Positions 26,601 to 40,024 of a stretch of DNA of 64,000 bases are shown piece by piece (the stretch's first letter is position 1; each line of letters opens with the position of its first letter). Under the pieces are notes generated by a model. That model did no database searches. It was not told where the DNA came from and was given only the letters and a program-made list of their open reading frames with translations. The DNA comes from Euonymus europaeus (lineage: Eukaryota; Streptophyta; Magnoliopsida; Celastrales; Celastraceae): contig OY756967.1 of NCBI GenBank assembly GCA_963580455.1, forward strand, positions 12,546,501 to 12,610,500, written 5' to 3'. Position numbers and translations under genes: made by a program.

Positions 26601-29068
26601 TCCAAGATTATTTCGATGCCAAAACAGCAACTTTCTATGACAAATGGACAAAACCGTTAAAAGCTCCTCCATAGAGAAAGTTGAGCAACTTCGGACAATC
26701 AAAGTTGCTCGGTGTACACTTTTTATTGTTTTTCAATGTCAAATTTTACGAGTACAAGCGTCCAGGATTATTTCGATGCCAAAACACCAACTTTCTATGA
26801 CAGATGGACAAAATCGTTAAAAGCTCCTCCATAGAGAGAGTTGACCAATTTCGGACGATCAAAGATGCTCGTTGTACACGTTTTATTGTTCTTCAATGTC
26901 AAATTTTATGAGTATAAGCTTCTAAGATTATTTCGATGCCAAAACAGCAACTTTCAATGACAAATGGACAAAACCGTTAAAAGCTCCTTCATAGAGAGAG
27001 TTGATCAACTTTGGACTATCAAAGTTGCTCTGTGTACACTTTTTATTGTTCTTCTATGTTAAATTTTACGAAAATGAGCTTCCAGGATTATTTCGATGTC
27101 AAAACACCAACTTTCTATGACAAGTGGACAAAACCGTTAAAAGCTCCTCCATAGAGAGAGTTGAGCAACTTCGGACAATCAAAGTTGCTCGGTGTACACT
27201 TTTTATTGTTCTTCTATGTTAAATTTTACGAAAATGAGCTTCTAGGATTATTTCTATGCCAAAACACTAACTTTCTATGACAAATGGACAAAACCGTTAA
27301 AATCTCCTCCAGAGAGAGAGTTGAGCAACTTCGGACTATCAAAGTTGCTCGGTGTACACATTTTATTGTTCTTCTATGTTAAATTTTACGAAAATGAGCT
27401 TCTAGGATTATTTCGATGCCAAAACACCAACTTTCTATGAGAAATTGACAAAACTGTTAAAAGCTCCTCCATAAAGAGAGTTGAGCAACTTCGAACTATC
27501 AAAGTTGTTCGGTGTACGATTTTTAATTTTCTTCTATGTCAAATTTTATGAGTATAAGATTCCAAGATTATTTCGATGCCAAAACAGCAACTTTCTATGA
27601 CAAATGGACAAAACCGTTAAAAGCTCCTTCATAGAGAAAGTTGAGCAACTTCGGACAATCAAAGTTGCTCGGTGTACACTTTTTATTGTTTTTCATTGTC
27701 AAATTTTACGAGTACAAGCGTCCAGGATTATTTCGATGCCAAAACAACAACTTTCTATGACAAATGGAAAAAATTGTTAAAAGCTCCTCCATAGAGAGAG
27801 TTGAGCAACGTTGGACCATCAAAGTTGCTCGGTGTACACCTTTTAATGTTCTTCTCTGTCAAATTTTACGAGTATAAGCTTCGTAGATTATTTCGATGAA
27901 AAAACACTAACTTTCTATGAAAAATGGACAAAACTGTTAAATGCTCTACCATAGAGAGAGTAGAGCAACTTCGGACAATCAAAGTTGCTCGGTGTACACT
28001 TTTTATTGTTCTTCTATGTTAAATTTTATGAAAATGAGCTTCCAGGATTATTTCGATGCCAAAACAACGACTTTCTATGACAGATGGACAAAACCGTTAA
28101 AAGCTCCTCAATAGAGAGAGTTGAGCAACTTTGGACCATCAAAGTTACTCGGTGTACACTTTATATTGTTCTTCTATGTTAAATTTTACGAAAATGAGCT
28201 TCCAGGATTATTTCGATGTCAAAGCAACAACTTTCTATGACAAATGGACAAAACCGTTAAAAGCCCCTCTATAGAGAGGGTAGAGCAACTTCAGACAATC
28301 AAAGTTGCTCGGTGTACACTTTTGATTGTTCTTCTACGTTAAATTTTACGAAAATGAGCTTCCAAGATTATTTCGATGCCAAAACACCAACTTTCTATGA
28401 CAAAAGGAGAAAACTGTTAAAAGATCATCTATAAAGAGAGTTGAGCAACTTCGGACTATCAAAGTTGCTCGGTGTACACTTTTTAATTTTCTTCTATGTC
28501 AAATTTTATGAGTATAAGCTTCCAAAATTATTTCGATGTCAAAACAAAAACTTTCTATGACAAATGGATAAAACTGTTAAAAGCTCCTCCATAGAGAATG
28601 TTGAGCAACTTCGGACAATCAAAGTTGCTTGGTGTACACTTTTGATTGTTCTTCTATGTTAAATTTTACGAAAATGAGCTTCCAGGATTATTTCGATGCT
28701 AAAACACCAACTTTCTATGACAAATGGAAAAACTGTTAAATGCTCATCCATGGATAGACTAGAGCAACTTCGGAAAATTAAAGTTGCTTGGTGTACACTT
28801 TTTATTGTTCTTCTATGTTAAATTTTACGAAAATGAGCTTCCAGGATTATTTTGATGCCAAAACACCAACTTTCTATGACAAATGGACAAAACTGTTGAA
28901 GCTCCCTCATAGAGAGAGTTGAGCAACTTTAGACAATCAAAGTTGCTTGGTGTACACTTTTTATTGTTCTTCTATGTTAAATTTTACGAGTAGAAGCGTC
29001 CAGGATTATTTCGATGCCAAAACATCAACTTTCTATGACAAATGGACAAAATCGTTAAAAGCCCTTCT
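23631..29068. repeat. 34-monomer (5,438-bp) higher-order unit, copy 1
   Basis: The block recurs immediately downstream at an offset of 5,438 bp. Shared rare variants include GAGTAATTGAGAAAAC (near 23919 and 29357), CATAGAGGGAG (near 24431 and 29869), TTATTTAGATGCC (near 24528 and 29966) and TTTTTAATGTTCTTGTATG (near 25120 and 30558). Its second part (25.65-29.07 kb) matches 31.69 kb onward at about 6,036 bp because copy 2 contains extra monomers. Type e monomers here have GTACAAGCGTCCAGG, and type b have CTTCGTAGATT. Confidence 0.8.
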
Positions 29069-31670
29069 ATAGAGAGAGTTGAGCAACGTCGGACCATCAA
29101 AGTTGCTCGATAAACACCTTTTAATGTTCTTCTCTGTCAAACTTTACGAGTATAAGCTTCGTAGATTATTTCGATGAAAAAACACTAACTTTCTATGAAA
29201 AATGGACAAAACCGTTAAATGCTCCACCATAGAGAGAGTAGAGCAACTTCGGACAATCAAAGTTGCTCGGTGTACACTTTTTATTGTTCTTCTATGTTAA
29301 ATTTTACGAAAATGAGCTTCCAGGATTATTTCGATGACAAAACAACAACTTTCTATGAGTAATTGAGAAAACTGTTAAAAGCTCCGCCATAAAGAGAGTT
29401 GAGCAACTTCGGACTATCAAAGTTGTTCGGTGTACACATTTTAATTTTCTTGTATGTCAAATTTTATGAGTATAAGATTCCAAGATTATTTCGATGCCAA
29501 AACAGCAACTTTCTATGACAAGTGGACAAAACCGTTAAAAGCTCCTCCATAGAGAAAGTTGAGCAACTTCGGACAATCAAAGTTGCTCGGTGTACACTTT
29601 TTATTGTTTTTCATTGTCAAATTTTACGAGTACAAGCGTCCAGGATTATTTCGATGCCAAAACAACAACTTTCTATGACAAATGGAAAAAATTGTTAAAA
29701 GCTCCTCCATAGAGAGAGTTGAGCAACGTTGGACCATCAAAGTTGCTCGATGTACACCTTTTAATGTTCTTCTCTGTCAAATTTTACGAGTATAAGCTTC
29801 GTAGATTATTTCGATGAAAAAACACTAACTTTCTATGAAAAATGGACAAAACCGTTAAATGCTCCACCATAGAGGGAGTAGAGCAACTTCGGACAATCAA
29901 AGTTGCTCGGTGTACACTTTTTATTGTTCTTCTATGTTAAATTTTACGAAAATGAGCTTCTACGATTATTTAGATGCCAAAACACCAACTTTCTATGAGA
30001 AATTGACAAAACTGTTAAAAGCTCCTCCATAAAGAGAGTTGAGCAACTTCGGACTATCAAAGTTGTTCGGTGTACACTTTTTAATTTTCTTCTATGTCAA
30101 ATTTTATGAGTATAAGCTTCCAAGATTATTTCGATGCCAAAACAGCAACTTTCTATGACAAATGGACAAAACCGTTAAAAGCTCCTCCATAGAGAAAGTT
30201 GAGCAACTTCGGACAATCAAAGTTGCTCGGTGTACACTTTTTATTGTTCTTCATTGTCAAATTTTACGAGTACAAGCGTCCAGGAATATTTCGATGCCAA
30301 AACAACAACTTTCTATGACAAATGGAAAAAATTGTTAAAAGCTCCTCCATAGAGAGAGTTGACCAATGTCGGACCATTAAAGTTGCTCGGTGTACACCTT
30401 TTAACGTTCTTCTCTGTCAAATTTTACGAGTATAAGCTTCCCGGATTATTTCGATGAAAAAACACTAACTTTCTATGAAAAATGGACAAAACCGTTAAAT
30501 GCTCCACCATAGAAAGAGTATAGCAACTTCGGACAATCAAAGTTGCTCAGTGTACACTTTTTAATGTTCTTGTATGTTAAATTTTACGAAAATGAGCTTC
30601 CAGGATTATTTCGATGCCAAAACACCAACTTTCTATGACAAATGGACAAAATCGTTAAAAGCTCCTCCATAGAGAGAGTTGACCAATTTCGGACGATCAA
30701 AGATGCTCGGTGTACACGTTTTATTGTTCTTCTATGTCAAATTTTATGAGTATAAGCTTCTAAGATTATTTCGATGCCAAAACAGCAACTTTCAATGACA
30801 AATGGACAAAACCGTTAAAAGCTCCTTCATAGAGAGAGTTGATCAACTTTGGACTATCAAAGTTGCTCTGTGTACACTTTTTATTGTTCTTCTATGTTAA
30901 ATTTTACGAAAATGAGCTTCCAGGATTATTTCGATGTCAAAACACCAACTTTCTATGACAAATGGACAAAACCGTTAAAAGCTCCTCCATAGAGAGAGTT
31001 GAGCAACTTCGGACAATCAAAGTTGCTCGGTGTACACTTTTTATTGTTCTTCTATGTTAAATTTTACGAAAATGAGCTTCTAGGATTATTTCTATGCCAA
31101 AACACTAACTTTCTATGACAAATGGACAAAACCGTTAAAATCTCCTCCAGAGAGGGAGTTGAGCAACTTCGGACTATCAAAGTTGCTCAGTGTACACTTT
31201 TTATTGTTCTTCTATGTTAAATTTTACGAAAATGAGCTTCCAGGATTATTTTGATGCCAGAACACCAACTTTCTATGACAAATGGACAAAATCGTTAAAA
31301 GCTCCTCCATAGAGAGAGTTGACTAATTTCGGACCATCAATGATGCTCGGTGTACACGTTTTATTGTTCTTCTATGTCAAATTTTATGAGTATAAGCTTC
31401 TAAGATTATTTCGATGCCAAAACAGCAACTTTCAATGACAAATGGACAAAACCGTTAAAATCTCCATCATAGAGAGAGTTGAGCAATTTCAGACTATCAA
31501 AGTCGCTCGGTGTACACATTTTATTGTTCTTCTATGTTAAATTTTACGAAAATGAGCTTCTAGGATTATTTCGATGCCAAAACACCAACTTTCTATGAGA
31601 AATTGACAAAACTGTTAAAAGCTCCTCCATAAAGAGAGTTGAGCAACTTCGGACTATCAAAGTTGTTCGG

Positions 31671-31700
31671 TGTACGCTTTTTAATTTTCGATGCCAAAAC
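31671..31700. repeat. Truncated monomer (deletion of about 43 bp)
   Basis: The sequence passes from GCTTTTTAATTTTC straight to GATGCCAAAACAACAAC. The stretch that normally lies between, from CTTCTATGTC to GATTATTT, is missing. This point is also where the 6,036-bp match to copy 1 begins, so it marks a recombination junction between a type d front and a type e tail. Confidence 0.85.
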
Positions 31701-33099
31701 AACAACTTTCTATGACAAATGGAAAAAATTGTTAAAAGCTCCTCCATAGAGAGAGTTGAGCAACGTCGGACCATCAAAGTTGCTCGATGTACACCTTTTA
31801 ATGTTCTTCTCTGTCAAACTTTACGAGTATAAGCTTCGTAGATTATTTCGATGAAAAAACACTAACTTTCTATGAAAAATGGACAAAACCGTTAAATGCT
31901 CCACCATAGAGAGAGTAGAGCAACTTCGGACAATCAAAGTTGCTCGGTGTACACTTTTTATTGTTCTTCTATGTTAAATTTTACGAAAATGAGCTTCAAG
32001 GATTATTTCGATGCCAAAACACCAACTTTCTATGAGAAATTGAGAAAACTGTTAAAAGCTGCTCCATAAAGAGAGTTGAGCAACTTCGGACTATTAAAGT
32101 TGTTCGGTGTACACATTTTAATTTTCTTGTATGTCAAATTTTATGAGTATAAGATTCCAAGATTATTTCGATGCCAAAACAGCAACTTTCTATGACAAGT
32201 GGACAAAACCGTTAAAAGCTCCTCCATAGAGAAAGTTGAGCAACTTCGGACAATCAAAGTTGCTCGGTGTACACTTTTTATTGTTTTTCATTGTCAAATT
32301 TTACGAGTACAAGCGTCCAGGATTATTTCGATGCCAAAACAACAACTTTCTATGACAAATGGAAAAAATTGTTAAAAGCTCCTCCATAGAGAGAGTAGAG
32401 CAACTTCGGACAATCAAAGTTGCTCGGTGTACACTTTTTACTGTTCTTCTATGTTAAATTTTACGAAAATGAGCTTCTAGGATTATTTCGATGCCAAAAC
32501 ACCAACTTTCTATGAGAAATTGACAAAACTGTTAAAAGCTCCTCCATAAAGAGAGTTGAGCAACTTCGGACTATCAAAGTTGTTCGGTGTACACTTTTTA
32601 ATTTTCTTCTATGTCAAATTTTATGAGTATAAGCTTCCAAGATTATTTCGATGCCAAAACAGCAACTTTCTATGACAAATGGACAAAACCGTTAAAAGCT
32701 CCTCCATAGAGAAAGTTGAGCAACTTCGGACGATCAAAGTTGCTCGGTGTACACTTTTTATTGTTTTTCATTGTCAAATTTTACGAGTACAAGCGTCCAG
32801 GATTATTTCGATGCCAAAACACCAACTTTCTATGACAAATGGACAAAATCGTTAAAAGCTCCTCCATAGAGAGAGTTGACCAATTTCGGACGATCAAAGA
32901 TGCTCGGTGTACACGTTTTATTGTTCTTCAATGTCAAATTTTATGAGTATAAGCTTCTAAGATTATTTCGATGCCAAAACAGCAACTTTCAATGACAAAT
33001 GGACAAAACCGTTAAAAGCTCCTTCATAGAGAGAGTTGATCAACTTTGGACTATCAAAGTTGCTCTGTGTACACTTTTTATTGTTCTTCTATGTTAAAT

Positions 33100-33739
33100 T
33101 TTACGAAAATGAGCTTCCAGGATTATTTCGATGTCAAAACACCAACTTTCTATGACAAATGGACAAAACCGTTAAAAGCTCCTCCATAGAGAGAGTTGAG
33201 CAACTTCGGACAATCAAAGTTGCTCGGTGTACACTTTTTATTGTTCTTCTATGTTAAATTTTACGAAAATGAGCTTCTAGGATTATTTCTATGCCAAAAC
33301 ACTAACTTTCTATTACAAATGGAAAAAACCGTTAAAATCTCCTCCAGAGAGAGAGTTGAGCAACTTCGGACTATCAAAGTTGCTCAGTGTACACTTTTTA
33401 TTGTTCTTCTATGTTAAATTTTACGAAAATGAGCTTCCAGGATTATTTCGATGTCAAAACATCAACTTTCTATGACAAATGGACAAAACCGTTAAAAGCT
33501 CCTCCATAGAGAGAGTTGAGCAACTTCGGACAATCAAAGTTGCTCGGTGTACACTTTTTATTGTTCTTCTATGTTAAATTTTACGAAAATGAGCTTCTAG
33601 GATTATTTCTATGCCAAAACACTAACTTTCTATGACAAATGGACAAAACCGTTAAAATCTCCTCCAGAGAGAGAGTTGAGCAACTTCGGACTATCAAAGT
33701 TGCTCAGTGTACACTTTTTATTGTTCTTCTATGTTAAAT
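33100..33739. repeat. 320-bp dimer tandem duplication
   Basis: Two consecutive dimers match at an offset of 320 bp, from about 33068 to 33768. Each contains GATGTCAAAACA followed by a monomer with GAGCTTCTAGGATTATTTC, then TATGCCAAAACACTAAC and AAAATCTCCTCCAGAG. They differ at TATTACAAATGGAAA (first copy) against TATGACAAATGGACA. The matching place in the first 34-mer has a single dimer. Confidence 0.8.
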
Positions 33740-34680
33740 TTTACGAAAATGAGCTTCCAGGATTATTTTGATGCCAGAACACCAACTTTCTATGACAAAT
33801 GGACAAAATCGTTAAAAGCTCCTCCATAGAGAGAGTTGATTAATTTCGGACCATCAACGATGCTCGGTGTACACGTTTTATTGTTCTTCTATGTCAAATT
33901 TTATGAGTATAAGCTTCTAAGATTATTTCGATGCCAAAACAGCAACTTTCAATGACAAATGGACAAAACCGTTAAAATCTCCTTCATAGAGAGAGTTGAG
34001 CAATTTCAGACTATCAAAGTTGCTCGGTGTACACATTTTATTGTTCTTCTATGTTAAATTTTACGAAAATGAGCTTCTAGGATTATTTCGATGCCAAAAC
34101 ACCAACTTTCTATGAGAAATTGACAAAACTGTTAAAAGCTCCTCCATAAAGAGAGTTGAGCAACTTCGAACTATCAAAGTTGTTCGGTGTACGCTTTTTA
34201 ATTTTCTTCTATGTCAAATTTTATGAGTATAAGATTCCAAGATTATTTCGATGCCAAAACAGCAACTTTCTATGACAAATGGACAAAACCGTTAAAAGCT
34301 CCTCCATAGAGAAAGTTGAGCAACTTCGGACAATCAAAGTTGCTCGGTGTACACTTTTTATTGTTTTTCATTGTCAAATTTTACGAGTACAAGCGTCCAG
34401 GATTATTTCGATGCCAAAACAACAACTTTCTATGACAAATGGAAAAAATTGTTAAAAGCTCCTCCATAGAGAGAGTTGAGCAACGTTGGACCATCAAAGT
34501 TGCTCGGTGTACACCTTTTAATGTTCTTCTCTGTCAAATTTTACGAGTATAAGCTTCGTAGATTATTTCGATGAAAAAACACTAACTTTCTATGAAAAAT
34601 GGACAAAACTGTTAAATGCTCCACCATAGAGAGAGTAGAGCAACTTCGGACAATCAAAGTTGCTCGGTGTACACTTTTTA

Positions 34681-35000
34681 TTGTTCTTCTATGTTAAATT
34701 TTACGAAAATGAGCTTCCAGGATTATTTCGATGCCAAAACAACGACTTTCTATGACAGATGGACAAAACCGTTAAAAGCTCCTCAATAGAGAGAGTTGAG
34801 CAACTTTGGACCATCAAAGTTACTCGGTGTACACTTTATATTGTTCTTCTATGTTAAATTTTACGAAAATGAGCTTCCAGGATTATTTCGATGCCAAAAC
34901 AACGACTTTCTATGACAGATGGACAAAACCGTTAAAAGCTCCTCAATGGAGAGAGTTGAGCAACTTTGGACCATCAAAGTTGCTCGGGGTACACTTTTGA
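34681..35000. repeat. Tandem duplication of a single monomer
   Basis: The monomer with AACGACTTTCTATGACAGATG and CTCAATAGAG (34741 onward) is followed by a near copy (34901 onward) with CTCAATGGAG. The corresponding site near 28060-28130 has only one. It contributes one of the extra monomers of the expanded 34-mer copy. Confidence 0.8.
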
Positions 35001-35236
35001 TTGTTCTTCTATGTTAAATTTTACGAAAATGAGCTTCAAGGATTATTTCGATGCCAAAACACCAACTTTAAATGACAAATGGACAAAACCGTTGAAAGCA
35101 CCCTCATAGAGAGAGTTGAGCAACTTCGGACAATCAAAGTTGCTCGGTTAACACTTTTTATTGTTCTTCTACGTTAAATTTTACGAAAATGAGCTTCCAA
35201 GATTATTTCGATGCCAAAACACCAACTTTCTATGAC

Positions 35237-37630
35237 AAAAGGAGAAAACTGTTAAAAGATCATCTATAAAGAGAGTTGAGCAACTTCGGACTATCAAAGT
35301 TGCTCGGTGTACACTTTTTAATTTTCTTCTATGTCAAATTTTATGAGTATAAGCTTCCAAAATTATTTCGATGTCAAAACAAAAACTTTCTATGACAAAT
35401 GGATAAAACCGTTAAAAGCTCCTCCATAGAGAATGTTGAGCAACTTCGGACAATCAAAGTTGCTTGGTGTACACTTTTGATTGTTCTTCTATGTTAAATT
35501 TTACGAAAATGAGCTTCCAGGATTATTTCGATGCTAAAACACCAACTTTCTATGACAAATGGAAAAACTGTTAAATGCTCATCCATGGATAGAGTAGAGC
35601 AACTTCGGAAAATTAAAGTTGTTGGTGTACACTTTTTATTGTTCTTCTATGTTAAATTTTACGAAAATGAGCTTCCAGGATTATTTTGATGCCAAAACAC
35701 CAACTTTCTATGACAAATGGACAAAACTGTTGAAGCTCCCTCATAGAGAGAGTTGAGCAACTTCGGACAATCAAAGTTGCTTGGTGTACACTTTTTATTG
35801 TTCTTCTATGTTAAATTTTACGAGTACAAGCGTCCAGGATTATTTCGATGCCAAAACATCAACTTTCTATGACAAATGGACAAAATCGTTAAAAGCCCCT
35901 CTATAGAGAGAGTAGAGCAACTTCAGACAATCAAAGTTGCTCGGTGTACACTTTTTATTGTTCTTCTATGTTAAATTTTACGAAAATGAGCTTCCATGAT
36001 TATTTCGATGCCAAAACACCAACTTTCTATGACAAATAGACAAACCCGTTAAAAGCTCCTCCATAGAGAGAGTTGAGCAACTTCGCACAATCAAAGTTGC
36101 TCGGTGTACACTTTTTATTGTTCTTCTTTGTAAAATTTTACGAGTATAAGCTTCCAGGATTATTTCAATGCCAAAAAAGCAACTTTCTTTGACAAATGGA
36201 CAAAACCGTTAAAAGCTCCTCCATAGAGAGAGTTGAGCAACTTCGGACTATCAAAGTTGTTCGGTGTACACTTTTTATTGTTCTTCTATGTTAAATTTTA
36301 CGAAAATGAGCTTCTAGGACTATTTCGATGTCAAAACAGCAACTTTCTATGACAAATTGACAAAACCGTTAAAAGCTCCTCCATAGAGAGAGTTGAGCAA
36401 CTTCGGACTATCAAAGTTGCTTGGTGTACAGTTTTGATTGTTCTTCTATGTTAAATTTTACGAAAATGAGCTTCCAGGATTATTTCGATGCCAAAACACC
36501 AACTTTAAGTGACAAATGGACAAACTATTAAAAGCTCCTCCAGAGAGAGAGTTGAGCAACTTCGGACTATCAAAGTTGCTTGGTGTACACTTTTGATTGT
36601 TCTTCTATGTTAAATTTTACGAAAATGAGCTTCCAGGATTATTTCGATGCTAAAACACCAACTTTCTATGACAAATGGAAAAACTGTTAAATGCTCCTCC
36701 ACGGAGAGAGTAGAGCAACTTCGGAAAATTAAAGTTGCTTGGTGTACACTTTTTATTGTTCTTCTATGTTAAATTTTATGAAAATGAGCTTCCAGGATTA
36801 TTTTGATGCCAAAACACCAACTTTCTATGACAAATGGACAAAACTGTTGAAGCTCCCTCATAGAGAGAGTTGAGCAACTTCGGACAATCAAAGTTGCTTG
36901 GTGTACACTTTTTATTGTTCTTCTATGTTAAATTTTACGAGTACAAGCGTCCAGGATTATTTCGATGCCAAAACATCAACTTTCTATGACAAATGGACAA
37001 AATTGTTAAAAGCCCCTCTATAGAGAGAGTAGAGCAACTTCAGACAATCAAAGTTGCTCGGTGTACACTTTTTATTGTTCTTCTATGTTAAATTTTACGA
37101 AAATCAGCTTCCAAGATTATTTCAATGCCAAAACACCAACTTTCTATGACAAATAGACAAACCCGTTAAAAGCTCCTCCATAGAGAGAGTTGAGCAACTT
37201 CGCACAATCAAAGTTGCTCGGTGTACACTTTTTATTGTTCTTCTTTGTCAAATTTTACGAGTATAAGCTTCCAGGATTATTTCAATGCCAAAAAAGCAAC
37301 TTTCTTTGACAAATGGACAAAACCGTTAAAAGCTCCTCCATAGAGAGAGTTGAGCAACTTCGGACTATCAAAGTTGTTCGGTGTACACTTTTTATTGTTC
37401 TTCTATGTTAAATTTTACGAAAATGAGCTTCCATGATTATTTCGATGTCAAAACAGCAACTTTCTATGACAAATTGACAAAACCGTTAAAAGCTCCTCCA
37501 TAGAGAGAGTTGAGCAACTTCGGACTATCAAAGTTGCTCGGTGTACACTTTTGATTGTTCTTCTATGTTAAATTTTACGAAAATGAGCTTCCAGGATTAT
37601 TTCGATGCCAAAACACTAACTTTCTATGAC
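35237..37630. repeat. 15-monomer (2,394-bp) higher-order unit, copy 1
   Basis: The marker AAAAGGAGAAAACTG occurs at 35237, 37631 and 40025, exactly 2,394 bp apart. A second marker, CAAACCCGTT, occurs at 36041, 37159, 38436, 39553 and 40830, alternating spacings of about 1,117 and 1,277 bp. The unit is therefore a 7-mer plus an 8-mer sub-block that resemble each other. Sub-block-specific variants alternate: CCACGGAG near 36699 and 39094, CCATGGAG near 37977 and 40371. Confidence 0.9.
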
Positions 37631-40024
37631 AAAAGGAGAAAACTGTTAAAAGATCCTCTATAAAGAGAGTTGAGCAACTTCGGACTATCAAAGTTGCTCG
37701 GTGTACACTTTTTAATTTTCTTCTATGTCAAATTTTATGAGTATAAGCTTCCAAAATTATTTCGATGTCAAAACAAAAACTTTCTATGACAAATGGATAA
37801 AACCGTTAAAAGCTCCTCCATAGAGAATGTTGAGGAACTTCGGACAATCAAAGTTGCTTGGTGTACACTTTTGATTGTTCTTCTATGTTAAATTTTACGA
37901 AAATTAGCTTCCAGGATTATTTCGATGCTAAAACACCAACTTTCTATGACAAATGGAAAAACTGTTAAATGCTCATCCATGGAGAGAGTAGAGCAACTTC
38001 GGAAAATTAAAGTTGCTTGGTGTACACTTTTTATTGTTCTTCTATGTTAAATTTTACGAAAATGAGCTTCCAGGATTATTTTGATGCCAAAACACCAACT
38101 TTCTATGACAAATGGACAAAACTGTTGAAGCTCCCTCATAGAGAGAGTTGAGCAACTTCGGACAATCAAAGTTGCTCGGTGTACACTTTTTATTGTTCTT
38201 CTATGTTAAATTTTACGAGTACAAGCGTCCAGGATTATTTCGATGCCAAAACATCAACTTTCTATGACAAATGGACAAAATCGTTAAAAGCCCCTCTATA
38301 GAGAGAGTAGAGCAACTTCAGACAATCAAAATTGCTCGGTGTACACTTTTTATTGTTCTTCTATGTTAAATTTTACGAAAATGAGCTTCCATGATTATTT
38401 CGATGCCAAAACACCAACTTTCTATGACAAATAGACAAACCCGTTAAAAGCTCCTCCATAGAGAGAGTTGAGCAACTTCGCACAATCAAAGTTGCTCGGT
38501 GTACACTTTTTATTGTTCTTCTTTGTCAAATTTTACGAGTATAAGCTTCCAGGATTATTTCAATGCCAAAAAAGCAACTTTCTTTGACAAATGGACAAAA
38601 CCGTTAAAAGCTCCTCCATAGAGAGAGTTGAGCAACTTCGGACTATCAAAGTTATTCGGTGTACACTTTTTATTGTTCTTCTATGTTAAATTTTACGAAA
38701 ATGAGCTTTCAGGATTATTTTGATGTCAAAACAGCAACTTTCTATGACAAATTGACAAAACCGTTAAAAGCTCCTCCATAGAGAGAGTTGAGCAACTTCG
38801 GACTATCAAAGTTGCTCGGTGTACACTTTTGATTGTTTTTCTATGTTAAATTTTACGAAAATGAGCTTCCAGGATTATTTCGATGCCAAAACACCAACTT
38901 TAAGTGACAAATGGACAAACCATTAAAAGCTCCTCCAGAGAGAGAGTTGAGCAACTTCGGACTATCAAAGTTCCTTGGTGTACACTTTTGATTGTTCTTC
39001 TATGTTAAATTTTACGAAAATTTGCTTCCAGGATTATTTCGATGCTAAAACACCAACTTTCCATGACAAATGGAAAAACTGTTAAATGCTCCTCCACGGA
39101 GAGAGTAGAGCAACTTCGGAAAATTAAAGTTGCTTGGTGTACACTTTTTATTGTTCTTCTATGTTAAATTTTACGAAAATGAGCTTCCAGGATTATTTTG
39201 ATGCCAAAACACCAACTTTCTATGACAAATGGACAAAACTGTTGAAGCTCCCTCATAGAGAGAGTTGAGCAACTTCGGACAATCAAAGTTGCTCGGTGTA
39301 CACTTTTTATTGTTCTTCTATGTTAAATTTTACGAGTACAAGCGTCCAGGATTATTTCGATGCCAAAACATCAACTTTCTATGACAAATGGACAAAATCG
39401 TTAAAAGCCCCTCTATAGAGAGAGTAGAGCAACTTCAGACAATCAAAGTTGCTCGGTGTACACTTTTTATTGTTCTTCTATGTTAAATTTTACGAAAATG
39501 AGCTTCCATGATTATTTCGATGCCAAAACACCAACTTTCTATGACAAATAGACAAACCCGTTAAAAGCTCCTCCATAGAGAGAGTTGAGCAACTTCGCAC
39601 AATCAAAGTTGCTCGGTGTACACTTTTTATTGTTCTTCTTTGTCAAATTTTACGAGTATAAGCTTTCAGGATTATTTCAATGCCAAAAAAGCAACTTTCT
39701 TTGACAAATGGACAAAACCGTTAAAAGCTCCTCCATAGAGAGAGTTGAGCAACTTCGGACTATCAAAGTTGTTCGGTGTACACTTTTATTGTTCTTCTAT
39801 TTTAAATTTTACGAAAATGAGCTTCCATGATTATTTCGATGTCAAAACAGCAACTTTCTATGACAAATTGACAAAACCGTTAAAAGCTCCTCCATAGAGA
39901 GAGTTGAGCAACTTCGGACTATCAAAGTTGCTCGGTGTACACTTTTGATTGTTCTTCTATGTTAAATTTTACGAAAATGAGCTTCCAGGATTATTTCGAT
40001 GCCAAAACACCAACTTTCTATGAC
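37631..40024. repeat. 15-monomer (2,394-bp) higher-order unit, copy 2
   Basis: Its register is identical to copy 1, with scattered single-base differences such as TGAGGAAC for TGAGCAAC near 37832 and GTTCCTTGG for GTTGCTTGG near 38970. Shared rare variants include AATGCCAAAAAAGCAAC, CTTTAAGTGAC (near 36504 and 38899) and GGATAAAACCG. Confidence 0.9.

Larger units (their letters stand above)
29069..35910. repeat. 34-monomer unit, copy 2 (expanded to about 6.8 kb)
   Basis: The offset from copy 1 rises from 5,438 to 6,036, 6,675 and 6,835 bp as inserted monomers accumulate: about four near 31.07-31.69 kb, four around 33.1-34.2 kb including a clear dimer duplication, and one near 34.7-35.0 kb. 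A deletion of about 43 bp lies at 31690. Copy 2 ends where GTAGAGC replaces GTTGAGC near 35911. Its last part overlaps the start of the 15-monomer unit. Confidence 0.75.
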
